Below, piece by piece: positions 42,929 through 51,171 of a DNA stretch of 64,000 nt. Location: assembly GCF_003480435.1 (NCBI RefSeq), contig NZ_QUJB01000008.1, positions 1 to 64,000 on the forward strand, in the 5' to 3' direction. Below the pieces are notes generated by a model. The model did not search any database and had not been told where the DNA came from. It worked only from the letters and a program-made list of their open reading frames with translations. Both the position numbers and the translations under genes were made by a program. Position 1 is the stretch's first letter. The number at the start of each line of letters is the position of its first letter. The stretch is from Clostridium sp. AM30-24 (GTDB taxonomy: Bacteria > Bacillota > Clostridia > Lachnospirales > Lachnospiraceae).

Positions 42929-43464
42929 TCCTTGTCTATACAGCTTTGCAGTTTTTCCTTTAAGTACTTTCTGGCCCTTGAAATTCGCGAGCGGCACACG
43001 TCGTTCGTGATTTCAAGGCGCTTGGAAATTTCCTCTGTTGTCAATTCCTGGATGAAATACATCACCGTGACATCTTTCCACGGTTTCTTTAAGCCATCCA
43101 GCACTTCATATATCTGACCGCAGCTTTCCCTGCTGATCACTGCCTGAAGCGGATCGTATTTCGTGTGATCCGCAATATAATCCAGTTCACTTACATCTTC
43201 GTCTTCATTTGGTCCGATGCTTCGTTTTTCTCTTCTGAAATAATCGATACATTTATTCTCAACAATACGTGCCAACATTGCCTTAATAGCTTTTTCGTTC
43301 TCCAGCTTTCCGATGTAATCTGCCCGGTAGAATGACCAGAATGCCTCCATGACGATATCTTCCACATCATCATAAGGCACCCCGATCGAGACTGCCAGCT
43401 TCATATACATTTGAGCGTATTCCGTAATCAGTGCCTGCAGCAGTTCATCTTTGTCCTGCAGCAT
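42919..43464 (-). CDS. ECF-type sigma-70 family factor
   Basis: 181 residues from ATG 43464 (AAAGGAG 5 nt upstream); longer frame to 43527 overlaps the HIT gene and is unsupported. Region 2: [30 protein letters not shown], region 2.4 near [15 protein letters not shown]; region 4: [40 protein letters not shown] (key HTH residues E-E-I-S, S-R). It follows the HIT gene by 25 nt. The target promoters and the signal are unknown; the membrane protein at 40804-41640 is the obvious partner candidate. Confidence 0.88.
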   Translation of the reverse strand: MLQDKDELLQALITEYAQMYMKLAVSIGVPYDDVEDIVMEAFWSFYRADYIGKLENEKAIKAMLARIVENKCIDYFRREKRSIGPNEDEDVSELDYIADHTKYDPLQAVISRESCGQIYEVLDGLKKPWKDVTVMYFIQELTTEEISKRLEITNDVCRSRISRARKYLKEKLQSCIDKDHL

Positions 43465-43489
43465 AATATCTCCTTTAAAACAGTTCTGA

Positions 43490-43909
43490 TTACATTGCAC
43501 CTTTGATCTTCTCTGCTGTTTCAGCAAGTACTTCCGGTTTTTCCTCTCCCGGTGTCCACCCTGCGATAACCGGACCGCCTTCGTAGCGCGGAATTACATG
43601 TACATGGAAATGGAATACTGTCTGGCCCGCCGCCTCGCCGTTATTCTGAACCAGATTAAAGCCTGCGCAGCCCAGAGATTTTTTCATTGCGGTTCCGAGT
43701 TTCGCTCCTAACGGCAGGACCTTTGCAGCGATCTTCGGATCCAGTTCCGTAACATCCTTAAAGTGTTCTTTCGGAAGGATCAGTGCATGACCTTTCGATG
43801 CCGGACCAAGATCCAGAATTACACGGAAGTCTTCATCCTCATATACAGTTGAAGACGGAATCTCTCCATTTGCGATCTTACAGAAAATACAATTACAGTC
43901 TTTCATCAT
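43490..43909 (-). CDS. HIT family protein
   Basis: 139 residues. DCNCIFCKIANGEIPSST at the start with a C-x-x-C pair, HALILPKEH, and the histidine triad HFHVHVIPR near residue 104. Nucleotide hydrolase or transferase of the HinT type. Its ATG overlaps the rhomboid stop by 4 nt, and GGAGG is within that gene's last codons. Confidence 0.93.
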   Translation of the reverse strand: MMKDCNCIFCKIANGEIPSSTVYEDEDFRVILDLGPASKGHALILPKEHFKDVTELDPKIAAKVLPLGAKLGTAMKKSLGCAGFNLVQNNGEAAGQTVFHFHVHVIPRYEGGPVIAGWTPGEEKPEVLAETAEKIKGAM

Positions 43910-44523
43910 TTGTTACCTCCGTTTGCCCACCAGTCTCCAGTAGGCCTATGATATAAAATTATAGCAAGCACAATGCCGATTACAAGGCCAGAAAGGTGTG
44001 CAGTATTATCCACACCGGTGCTTGTATAGCCTAAATACAGAGAGAAAAAGATCATGATCACGAGCTGTCTTGTGCTCAGGTCTTCCAAACGTCCTTTGTT
44101 GGCTGTGACCACATAAAGCAGACCGCCGACCACTCCGAAAATTGCGCCGGATGCCCCGGCTGATACGGTCATTGTATCAGTTGAGTGCGCCATCATAGAC
44201 ACCCAGTTCGAGCCAATTCCGCAGAGCAGGTAAAATATCAGATACTTCACATGCCCCAGAGCCCGTTCCAGATTATCTCCGAGCACAAACAGAACCAGCA
44301 TATTGTTCATAATGTGCCTGATTCCAAAATGCATAAACATTGCCGTCAAAAGCCGGTAATATTCCCCATCTTCCAGAACTGCAGGAACGGACATCGCGCC
44401 TTTTGTATACATGAAGTACGCATTCTCCGAGGAACCGGTGATCTCCAGATACAGGAAAAACAGCACATTCAAAGCGATCAGAAGTCCATTCACATAAGCC
44501 TTTTTTCCATATCGGCTTCCCAT
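43906..44523 (-). CDS. Rhomboid-family intramembrane serine protease
   Basis: 205 residues from the ATG at 44523, which has AAAGG 9 nt upstream; the ATG at 44541 lacks a ribosome site. Six spans. HFGIRHIMNNMLVLF carries the HxxxN oxyanion motif, SAGASGAIFGVVGGL the catalytic Ser, and NTAHLSGLVIGIVLA the catalytic His. Substrate unknown. Part of a TIGR00300-rhomboid-HIT-sigma run with short spacing. Confidence 0.93.
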   Translation of the reverse strand: MGSRYGKKAYVNGLLIALNVLFFLYLEITGSSENAYFMYTKGAMSVPAVLEDGEYYRLLTAMFMHFGIRHIMNNMLVLFVLGDNLERALGHVKYLIFYLLCGIGSNWVSMMAHSTDTMTVSAGASGAIFGVVGGLLYVVTANKGRLEDLSTRQLVIMIFFSLYLGYTSTGVDNTAHLSGLVIGIVLAIILYHRPTGDWWANGGNK

Positions 44524-44545
44524 GGGTCTCATCCTTTCCATGCTG

Positions 44546-45646
44546 TTATTTCATGACACCAAGGCCTTTTGCGACGATCGTAATGAAGTCCTGAACATTT
44601 GTCACGATGGTCGTTGCGGAAAGGCTTCCACGATCCATCAGCTTGTTTACCACAAACTCGTCCGCGTCAACCGTATAGAGATACACCGGGCGGATCGTTC
44701 CGTCCTTCATAACACGGAATGACGGAGTCATATTGCCTGTCGCGATCGTATGGAGCATCGTAGCTAAACAGATCACGCAGGTGGCATCTCTCACCATATC
44801 GCGCATCGCGCTCTGTCCTTGATAGGCATCTCCGATCACTTCCGGCATCGGACCGTCATCGCGGATCGAACCGGTCAGGACAAACGGAATATGATTCTTC
44901 ACGCAGCCATAGATAATACCGTTATCAATATGATTGTCCTCGATAAATTTCGGGATCGAACCACTTCTTCGAACCTTATTCAGTACGTCCAGATGATTGT
45001 AATGTCCGTTCGGCTGGGATATCTGCGTATAGATGTCCTGTCCAAGCGCCGTATGTAACAGGGCACCTTCCAGATCGTGGGTCGCAAGCGCGTTTCCTGC
45101 CATCAGACCATGCGCATATCCATTGTCGATCAGGGACTGCATTGCGTTTCTCGCATCATAGTCGAAGGAAAATGCCGGTCCCATGACCCAGACGATCTTT
45201 CCGTGCTCCTTCTCATATCGAAGAAGATCCATCAGGCGGTCATAATCTCTCGCATAGGAAGTTTCTCTGCTTCGTCCCTGACGGAACACAAATTTATCTG
45301 TCAATGCGTCTTCTTCTGTCTGGAATCCTGTACTGTGGACATAGATTCCTTCCTCACATGCCTCGCTGCGGCCAAGAATGACCTTGTCTCCCTTTTTGAG
45401 GTTCCGGTTTTCAATCACCTCCAGATGTCCATCCGGGCAGATCACTACACTGGAATCCATGCGGCTTTCTTCCGCTAACACCCATTTCCCCTGAATTTTG
45501 AAATACTCCGGGAACATAGACGTGCTGTGAAAATATTCAGGGGCAACCCCATCCATCTCCACAACCTCCCATTTCGTATCAGGGGCTTTGGTAAATTGTT
45601 CCTGTGAAAAATCGGGCTGATGATATTCTGGCATCTGAAAAGCCAT
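44546..45646 (-). CDS. TIGR00300 family protein (LOR/SDH-region, ornithine cyclodeaminase-like)
   Basis: 366 residues from ATG 45646 (GGAGG 6 nt upstream). It matches TIGR00300: PEYFHSTSMFPEYFKIQGKWV (a shortened N-terminal LOR/SDH domain) and the Rossmann-like part VMGPAFSFDYDARNAMQSLI, GNALATHDLEGALLHTALG, SGSIPKFIEDN, IRDDGPMPEVIGDA. An archaeal member was shown to be an ornithine cyclodeaminase, and cyanobacterial relatives are the C-terminal part of arginine dihydrolases; which reaction this one catalyses is uncertain. Confidence 0.8.
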   Translation of the reverse strand: MAFQMPEYHQPDFSQEQFTKAPDTKWEVVEMDGVAPEYFHSTSMFPEYFKIQGKWVLAEESRMDSSVVICPDGHLEVIENRNLKKGDKVILGRSEACEEGIYVHSTGFQTEEDALTDKFVFRQGRSRETSYARDYDRLMDLLRYEKEHGKIVWVMGPAFSFDYDARNAMQSLIDNGYAHGLMAGNALATHDLEGALLHTALGQDIYTQISQPNGHYNHLDVLNKVRRSGSIPKFIEDNHIDNGIIYGCVKNHIPFVLTGSIRDDGPMPEVIGDAYQGQSAMRDMVRDATCVICLATMLHTIATGNMTPSFRVMKDGTIRPVYLYTVDADEFVVNKLMDRGSLSATTIVTNVQDFITIVAKGLGVMK

Positions 45647-45784
45647 AATATTCCTCCTTTCATCATTGATGGATCTATCATAGACCAAATGACAAAAAAA
45701 CACCACCCCTGTTTTATATTTTCGTTTTCTCTCTGGCGGCACTTCTGCCCGTAACCGTGAATATACGGAATCGTTACAGGTATC

Positions 45785-47185
45785 CTATAAAAACCGATAT
45801 CTCTGATCCGCAAACGAAAGCATTGCTCCCGGTTCTATATGCACGCTCTCATTTGTCTCCAGAAATCGCCCGTTTACACCGGTTCCATTCGTTGAGTTTA
45901 GATCCGTGATTCTATATCCATCCCCGTCTTCCTCGATCTTTGCATGGATCCGGCTGATCTGCGGCAGATTCAGGCAAAGATCAGAAATTTCCCGGTTTTT
46001 TCCAATAATAAACGGGAAATAACGGACCGGCACGTCCTCGCCTCCGTTTTCCGGAACAAGGCGTCTTGTCACCGGATAGATCTGCCGGCCTGTAAGGAGC
46101 ACCGTCTGCATCTTTGCGCTCTCCGCGACTTCTCTCTGCTCCTTATCGATTCTTATATTATTTTCCTTTATTTCCGGGATTCCCCCTCGTTCCCGGTCCT
46201 CTTCTTCCCGGAATTCGACTTCCCATTCTTCTTCCGGCTCCTCTGCTTCTTTCCCGCTCTTTTCCATGCCAAAGAATACCATACCGGCTATCAGCACACC
46301 TTCTGCCGCAAAGATCCCCCATTTCCATTCCCGGAGCTGATCGACTCCGCCCCAAAAACAGACTGCCACCGGAACCGCTGCCACCACGATCACAATCAGG
46401 ACCAGAATCGCATATTTCCCACTTTTTAGTTCGTTCTCCTCTGCCAGTGCTTCTGCCTCACCTGAAGAATCCGTCTTTTTTCTCTCAAAAGATCCGCACT
46501 TTCGTTCTGTTTCATTTTGCTTTTCTCCCTGATATCGCGCAGACTCTCCTGCCTCTGCTCCATATTCCCTGACCATTTTTCTCTCTGTTTCATATAATGC
46601 TTCCTCTCCAGCATTGTCTCTGAGGTTCTCTTCTTTTCCAGCCTTTTCTCCTGCCATCAGACATCTTTCCAGATCCCGGACTCCCAGATTTTCCTTCTCC
46701 CCTGCCCGGAACAGGGCAAATGCCAAAACCACCGCTTCTCCATCTGTGTGATCCACATGATCCAGAATATATCTTGTCAGTTTCTGAAAACTCTCCTCAA
46801 ACTGGCTGCCGCGTCCCGGAAAAAGACAGAAATTCGCTCTCAGATCATCTGGATCCACATAGATCATATCCGGTTCCAGACAAAGCTGGTCTCCATCCAT
46901 CAAAAACCGTTCTAATGCCGTCATTGTAACGATCAGGTCACTGGTGATCTGCCGGATCTCCTTTGCCTTGAACGACCGATATTCCATCATTCTGGATAAT
47001 GACTGTCTCGATGTGATATTAAAATACAGGAATGTTTCCCCATCGATCCGCTTCTCCTGAAACGGCAAAAGTCCGGTGATCCTGTTCTCCGACAACATCC
47101 GAAGCGCATAAGATCCCCCAATCTCATTCTCCGGGCGCAATACCATGTAATTCCGGTTCATTTCTCGCTTAAATTCTATTTTCAT
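45785..47185 (-). CDS. FHA-domain protein of the Tad locus (DUF6382-FHA)
   Basis: 466 residues. Residues 1-165 match DUF6382 (EFKREMNRNYMVLRPENE, YRSFKAKEIRQITSDLIVTM). A Glu/Lys-rich linker, two membrane spans at about 260-305 (AILVLIVIVVAAVPVAVCFW; WGIFAAEGVLIAGMVFFG), then an FHA domain at 385-466 with GKNREISDLCLNLPQISRIHAKI (residues G, R, S-R-x-H) and NSTNGTGVNG. The FHA domain binds phosphothreonine. Its gene overlaps the preceding pseudopilin gene stop by one base, so it is the last gene of the Tad operon. Confidence 0.85.
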   Translation of the reverse strand: MKIEFKREMNRNYMVLRPENEIGGSYALRMLSENRITGLLPFQEKRIDGETFLYFNITSRQSLSRMMEYRSFKAKEIRQITSDLIVTMTALERFLMDGDQLCLEPDMIYVDPDDLRANFCLFPGRGSQFEESFQKLTRYILDHVDHTDGEAVVLAFALFRAGEKENLGVRDLERCLMAGEKAGKEENLRDNAGEEALYETERKMVREYGAEAGESARYQGEKQNETERKCGSFERKKTDSSGEAEALAEENELKSGKYAILVLIVIVVAAVPVAVCFWGGVDQLREWKWGIFAAEGVLIAGMVFFGMEKSGKEAEEPEEEWEVEFREEEDRERGGIPEIKENNIRIDKEQREVAESAKMQTVLLTGRQIYPVTRRLVPENGGEDVPVRYFPFIIGKNREISDLCLNLPQISRIHAKIEEDGDGYRITDLNSTNGTGVNGRFLETNESVHIEPGAMLSFADQRYRFL

Positions 47186-47586
47186 CAGTCATCGATCCTG
47201 TCTTTTATTTTTCTCAGGGCATCCTGCTGCCTTAGGAATGTCTCCGGATGAATATCCGCCCGCTCCATGTGAAGACTCCAGTCTCCCGCCGACGCATCCC
47301 CCTCCGCTGTCAGCGCTCCAACCTTCAGATGGATCTCATATGTTCCCAGATAAAGCCGCGGATTTCCCATCAGACTTCCTTCCTGCTCAAAAGAATCAGC
47401 CTTTTTCTTCTCATCTACGTTATTCCGCGCTCTCTCCAGCGTTTCCTCCAGAATCATACTGCCGGTCACCGTGTCATGGACAGTATAAGCATATCGGATA
47501 AACGCCGCCATCGACAGGAGAACCACAGAAAGGACCACGGACGCTTCCACTGTTATGCTGGCGCTGTAATTTCTTTCTATATGCAT
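47185..47586 (-). CDS. TadE/TadF-like pseudopilin
   Basis: 133 residues from ATG 47586, 8 nt after the peptidase stop; the longer frame to 47775 would overlap that gene by 180 nt. The N-terminus RNYSASITVEASVVLSVVLL is a class III signal plus hydrophobic helix (S-x-T-V-E-A-S). The rest is polar, with LERARNNVDEKKKADSFEQE. Expected to be processed by a prepilin peptidase and to assist pilus assembly. Confidence 0.75.
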   Translation of the reverse strand: MHIERNYSASITVEASVVLSVVLLSMAAFIRYAYTVHDTVTGSMILEETLERARNNVDEKKKADSFEQEGSLMGNPRLYLGTYEIHLKVGALTAEGDASAGDWSLHMERADIHPETFLRQQDALRKIKDRIDD

Positions 47587-47594
47587 TTCTCTTC

Positions 47595-48026
47595 TCACAC
47601 TACCCTTATAAGTGTCAGCCACAATGCCGCCGGTAAAAGGAACGGCAAAAAAGGCAGCCGCTGTTTCCAGACACTTCCCCCGCCGGTTCCGATCTGTGCG
47701 CCAACCATCATCGCAAGCCCAAATATCCCGCAAAAAATCTGACCTGTGATCAACAGCAGTACACATTCCTGCCACTCAAGGAAAAATCCGGATACAATTA
47801 AAAACAAGCCATCTCCCTCGCCCAGAAGACCTCCTGTCAGAATACTGACTATCAAAAGTCCGATTCCCGGAATCATAGCAAGAATGATCTCCCCTGGGAA
47901 ACGCGCCTTCCATACACAGGTTATGATTCCTGCCGCAGCTCCTCCCATCAGCACATCCAGACTGATTCTTCTCGTTCTTAGATCCTGCCAGGCCGCGATT
48001 CCCAGAAATACAAAAAACAGATTCAT
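47595..48026 (-). CDS. Prepilin peptidase, A24 family (intact copy)
   Basis: 142 residues from ATG 48026, overlapping the upstream stop by 4 nt. Both catalytic Asp are present: AAWQDLRTRRISLDVL (Asp14) and GGLLGEGDGLFLIVSGF (GxGD). Four or five membrane spans. Removes class III leader peptides from Flp pilin and TadE-like pseudopilins. Since the first peptidase gene of this locus is interrupted, this copy probably does the work. Confidence 0.85.
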   Translation of the reverse strand: MNLFFVFLGIAAWQDLRTRRISLDVLMGGAAAGIITCVWKARFPGEIILAMIPGIGLLIVSILTGGLLGEGDGLFLIVSGFFLEWQECVLLLITGQIFCGIFGLAMMVGAQIGTGGGSVWKQRLPFLPFLLPAALWLTLIRVV

Positions 48027-48943
48027 TCCATTTCCCCCTTTTTTCTCTCGCAGTACGAGCATGCCCCCAGATGCTCCGCCTCCGATTTCGGTATTTCCCT
48101 CACATAGGACATCATGGATCTACAGTTTTTATCATAGTGAAAATGCTCGCCTGCCACCGTGATATAGACTGGCTCCGATCCATCTCCCTTTTTCCCGCAG
48201 ATGGCACAGGGTTTCCGCTTTCCTCCCGGAATCCTGCCGCTTTCCGCTTCGGATCTCGTGACGGTCAGATACTCATTGGAAATATAATGGCAGTCCCGGA
48301 ACAAATGATATCTCCCCATTCCGGCACCCACATAGACCATCTCTGTCTGCTCATCCGTCATCGGATCCTGATAAGATCCATCTCCTTTTAATTTTCCCGG
48401 TATACCGATCCATGAACGCCGTTTTACAGCCACCGTTTCCACCGGGTTCCCAAGAACTGTCGAAAAAAACGGGATCTCTTCCTGATATTCCACCATAAAT
48501 TCGATCTCCCCGTTTTCTCCATAAATTCTGGCTTTCTTCACCGCAGCATGATCCGCATACTGTCCGGCTCTCCCCCGGACCCAGAGAGAGGCCGCCGCCT
48601 CCGTGCAGAATGCCGGCAATTCGCGATCCCCGGTTTCCGCTGATTCCGCGAGGATCCCATACTGGCTGATCTCCTCCCCGATCCGCTCCACAGCGGTCTG
48701 AACCTTTCTCTGCCGGTCAAGCCATATCACCGGCTGGAGAAGTGCCAGAAAGAAAAACAGGGTGAGAGGAAGAACAAGGGCGGCTTCCACTGTCATGGAT
48801 GCCGGGAGCGAGGAGGTGCACAGATGTGCTCTCCCTGCCGGCGGGGTGGCCATAAAAGGCCTATGTACTTGGAGAGACACATTTTCTGAATAAAAAGGTG
48901 ATGACACACGATTTTTGAATTTTAAACCGACAGAGAAGAGCAC
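48023..48943 (-). CDS. TadE-like pseudopilin with two Cys-rich Ada-like modules
   Basis: 306 residues, GTG start with GGGGG 9 nt upstream. LPASMTVEAALVLPLTLFFF (46-65) is the pseudopilin helix with Glu53. The C-terminal part has two copies of a pattern V-Y-x-x-x-G-x-x-[YF]-H-x4-C ... E-A ... C-x-x-C: residues 203-249 (Cys218, 246, 249) and 259-298 (Cys274, 295, 298). This arrangement resembles small Ada-type zinc-binding modules found on secreted and membrane proteins. It should be displayed outside the membrane. Confidence 0.75.
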   Translation of the reverse strand: MLFSVGLKFKNRVSSPFYSENVSLQVHRPFMATPPAGRAHLCTSSLPASMTVEAALVLPLTLFFFLALLQPVIWLDRQRKVQTAVERIGEEISQYGILAESAETGDRELPAFCTEAAASLWVRGRAGQYADHAAVKKARIYGENGEIEFMVEYQEEIPFFSTVLGNPVETVAVKRRSWIGIPGKLKGDGSYQDPMTDEQTEMVYVGAGMGRYHLFRDCHYISNEYLTVTRSEAESGRIPGGKRKPCAICGKKGDGSEPVYITVAGEHFHYDKNCRSMMSYVREIPKSEAEHLGACSYCERKKGEME

Positions 48944-49050
48944 AGCTATACACCCCCTTTCTCTGATTTGATTTCATCGCAGTTGTCCAATGCTTTCACA
49001 GCTACAATCAAAAATTTCATTCCTGTTTTCCATTTCTGTTCAAGTCGGCC

Positions 49051-50919
49051 TCAATAGGATCCCGCTGCGTACACCCTTCCTTTATACTCCTCTTTTTGAA
49101 AAAACATGTGCTTCTGCAGGACTTCCGCCTCAAGCTCAATCTGATACGCACAGTTTGCTGCGGAAAAATCCGCCTGTTTCGTCCGGATATTCCACTGGAT
49201 CAGATCCATCATCCGAAAATTTCTTTCTTTCCGATCCGCAAGGAACATCAGGCAGCTTAAATACTCTGTATAGGTTCTTCCCTCTCCGGAATTCTCCTCT
49301 GTCTTCCTCAAAAAGGACTGATCCAAAAGCCCGGAAAGGCTGGTCTTCCAGTTTCCTTCTGTCTTTTGAAATGGAATCTTTCCGCCTGCCAGCAGCGTTC
49401 TTACATCCAGCACCGCCTCACCGAATGCCCACATCGTCAGAATAAAAAAGGACAATACCAGCTGGGCCGGTACGATTCCGGCTGATACTGCTGCCGCCAG
49501 AGCATCTGCCTCCGCCTTTTTATCCGGAGAATTCAGCAGAAACAGCAGATTCATCGCACCTCTCAAGGTAAGTACCCGGTTCACTGCCTCCTTCAGGTTT
49601 TCCCGGTCTGATTTCTTTCCGGCAAGAAGATATTCCATCTCATATTTCAATCGCGATGTTTCCGTTTTGTTTTCCACTAAGAATGAAGAAAAGTACAGAG
49701 GAACATATGCATTCACAGCCATCTGCCTCGATGCCGTCTTCAAAATTCCGGCATTCTCTCCGGCATCCTCTGTATCAGAACTTCCCGCATGGACCTGATA
49801 GCTCGATGTAGATGGAATTCCCTTCAGCGAAACAGCATTCGTTGAAAGCTCTGTCCCTACCGGAAGAAGGATCTCAAGAAGTTCCCCATCAAAAAAATCC
49901 TCCAGACGGTCCAATGCAGCCGCTTTCTTCTTATCTCGCGGATCACAGGCTGCGGATTCTAAATTCTCCATCTCCTCCACACACCGACAGATCTGCACCC
50001 AGTCCGTTTCTTCCTCATCTTCGTCCTCTGCAGCCGCTTCCATATCAAGAAATTCACATGCCTCTTCCAAAAGTTCCAGATTCCGCTCCACCTTTGCCTC
50101 CATCTGCTGATATCCTGTGATCCGCTCTTTTGCGCTTTTTATCACCTCATTGCAGGCTGATATCTCCTGTCCCAATGTTCCGGATGCCGTCTCATCCTCC
50201 AACTGTCCGAGATCTGTCTTCTGATTCTCTGCCTCCAGCCGTTCCACTTCCCTCTGAAACTGATCCACAACCCCCGGAAACCTTCTAAGTTCCCGCTTGA
50301 AGTTTGCTGCATGCCGCTTAAACACGGCTGTTCTCTCCTCATCTGCCGCTGCACAGAGTTTTTCTCTGGTTTCTTCCATCGTTCTCAGCGACTTTTCGAT
50401 CTCCTGCCCTTTTTTTTCAAGTCTGCGCACAGCCCGTCCACCCCCACGGCAGGAATCGTACAGAGTACGGAAATCCCCCGCTTTTTTCACCTGTTCCGCT
50501 TCCTTCAGAAGTCCGCTTCCAGACACCGCAAGCTCCGGGACGCGGTACTTCATATAGTCAGCGATTTCCTCCTCCAGCCATCTCCCATCCTCATCCACCA
50601 TGCGTGTTATTCCGGAGAGTATTACGTTTTCCCGTCTCGCCGGGTACATATTTGCCTGTTCCAGATAAAAATCAAGATAACGGCCGAAAGTCCCCTTGAT
50701 TGCCGCCTCTGATTCATATTCCAGAAAGAGGAGCTGATAGCGATCCCATAAATTCCGGTTATAGTAACTCATCACCGATGACACCGCTGAATCCGATGCC
50801 ATCCGAAGATACAGTCTCGCCCCCGCCGTTTTCGCTGATTCCACAAGTCCCAGGATCAGCGACAACACACATATGATCGTCAAACTCAGAAAAACAGTAA
50901 TCTCTCCCCGGTATTTCAT
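49051..50919 (-). CDS. DUF5702 protein (TadG-like, Tad locus)
   Basis: 622 residues. GEITVFLSLTIICVLSLILG (5-24) is the pseudopilin-like N-terminal helix; YYNRNLWDRYQLLFLEYESE follows as usual in DUF5702. The middle is coiled coil (about 150-270) and the C-terminal part has a hydrophobic region near 490-520 (AAAVSAGIVPAQLVLSFFIL). Typically found next to TadE genes in Clostridia; likely an envelope anchor of the Tad machine. Confidence 0.82.
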   Translation of the reverse strand: MKYRGEITVFLSLTIICVLSLILGLVESAKTAGARLYLRMASDSAVSSVMSYYNRNLWDRYQLLFLEYESEAAIKGTFGRYLDFYLEQANMYPARRENVILSGITRMVDEDGRWLEEEIADYMKYRVPELAVSGSGLLKEAEQVKKAGDFRTLYDSCRGGGRAVRRLEKKGQEIEKSLRTMEETREKLCAAADEERTAVFKRHAANFKRELRRFPGVVDQFQREVERLEAENQKTDLGQLEDETASGTLGQEISACNEVIKSAKERITGYQQMEAKVERNLELLEEACEFLDMEAAAEDEDEEETDWVQICRCVEEMENLESAACDPRDKKKAAALDRLEDFFDGELLEILLPVGTELSTNAVSLKGIPSTSSYQVHAGSSDTEDAGENAGILKTASRQMAVNAYVPLYFSSFLVENKTETSRLKYEMEYLLAGKKSDRENLKEAVNRVLTLRGAMNLLFLLNSPDKKAEADALAAAVSAGIVPAQLVLSFFILTMWAFGEAVLDVRTLLAGGKIPFQKTEGNWKTSLSGLLDQSFLRKTEENSGEGRTYTEYLSCLMFLADRKERNFRMMDLIQWNIRTKQADFSAANCAYQIELEAEVLQKHMFFQKEEYKGRVYAAGSY

Positions 50920-51087
50920 CTAATATACCTCTTTCGCCTGTTTATTGATCTCCGTAAAAATTCCGGTCAACAGCTTGTTGATCTGGGTTTTGAAAACGAT
51001 GACCAATCCGATCAGGACCACCAGGATCAGCACTACCTCAATAACTCCAACGCCATCTTCTTCCATAAGAAATCTTTTTAACTGCAT
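50920..51087 (-). CDS. Flp-type pilin subunit
   Basis: 55 codons from ATG 51087 (GGGAGG upstream; the longer 77-residue frame has no support). MQLKRFLMEEDG precedes VGVIEVVLILVVLIGLVIVF: cleavage after Gly12 leaves the mature pilin with Glu at position +5, the type IVb rule, and one hydrophobic helix. It ends INKQAKEVY. The only pilin in the operon. Confidence 0.85.
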   Translation of the reverse strand: MQLKRFLMEEDGVGVIEVVLILVVLIGLVIVFKTQINKLLTGIFTEINKQAKEVY

Positions 51088-51171
51088 ACACACACCTCCC
51101 ATATGTTCCAAAGTTTTCCGATTTTTCTTGCCGTGTTTTACCGGATACTCCATCGAAATATTCTTTCATCC

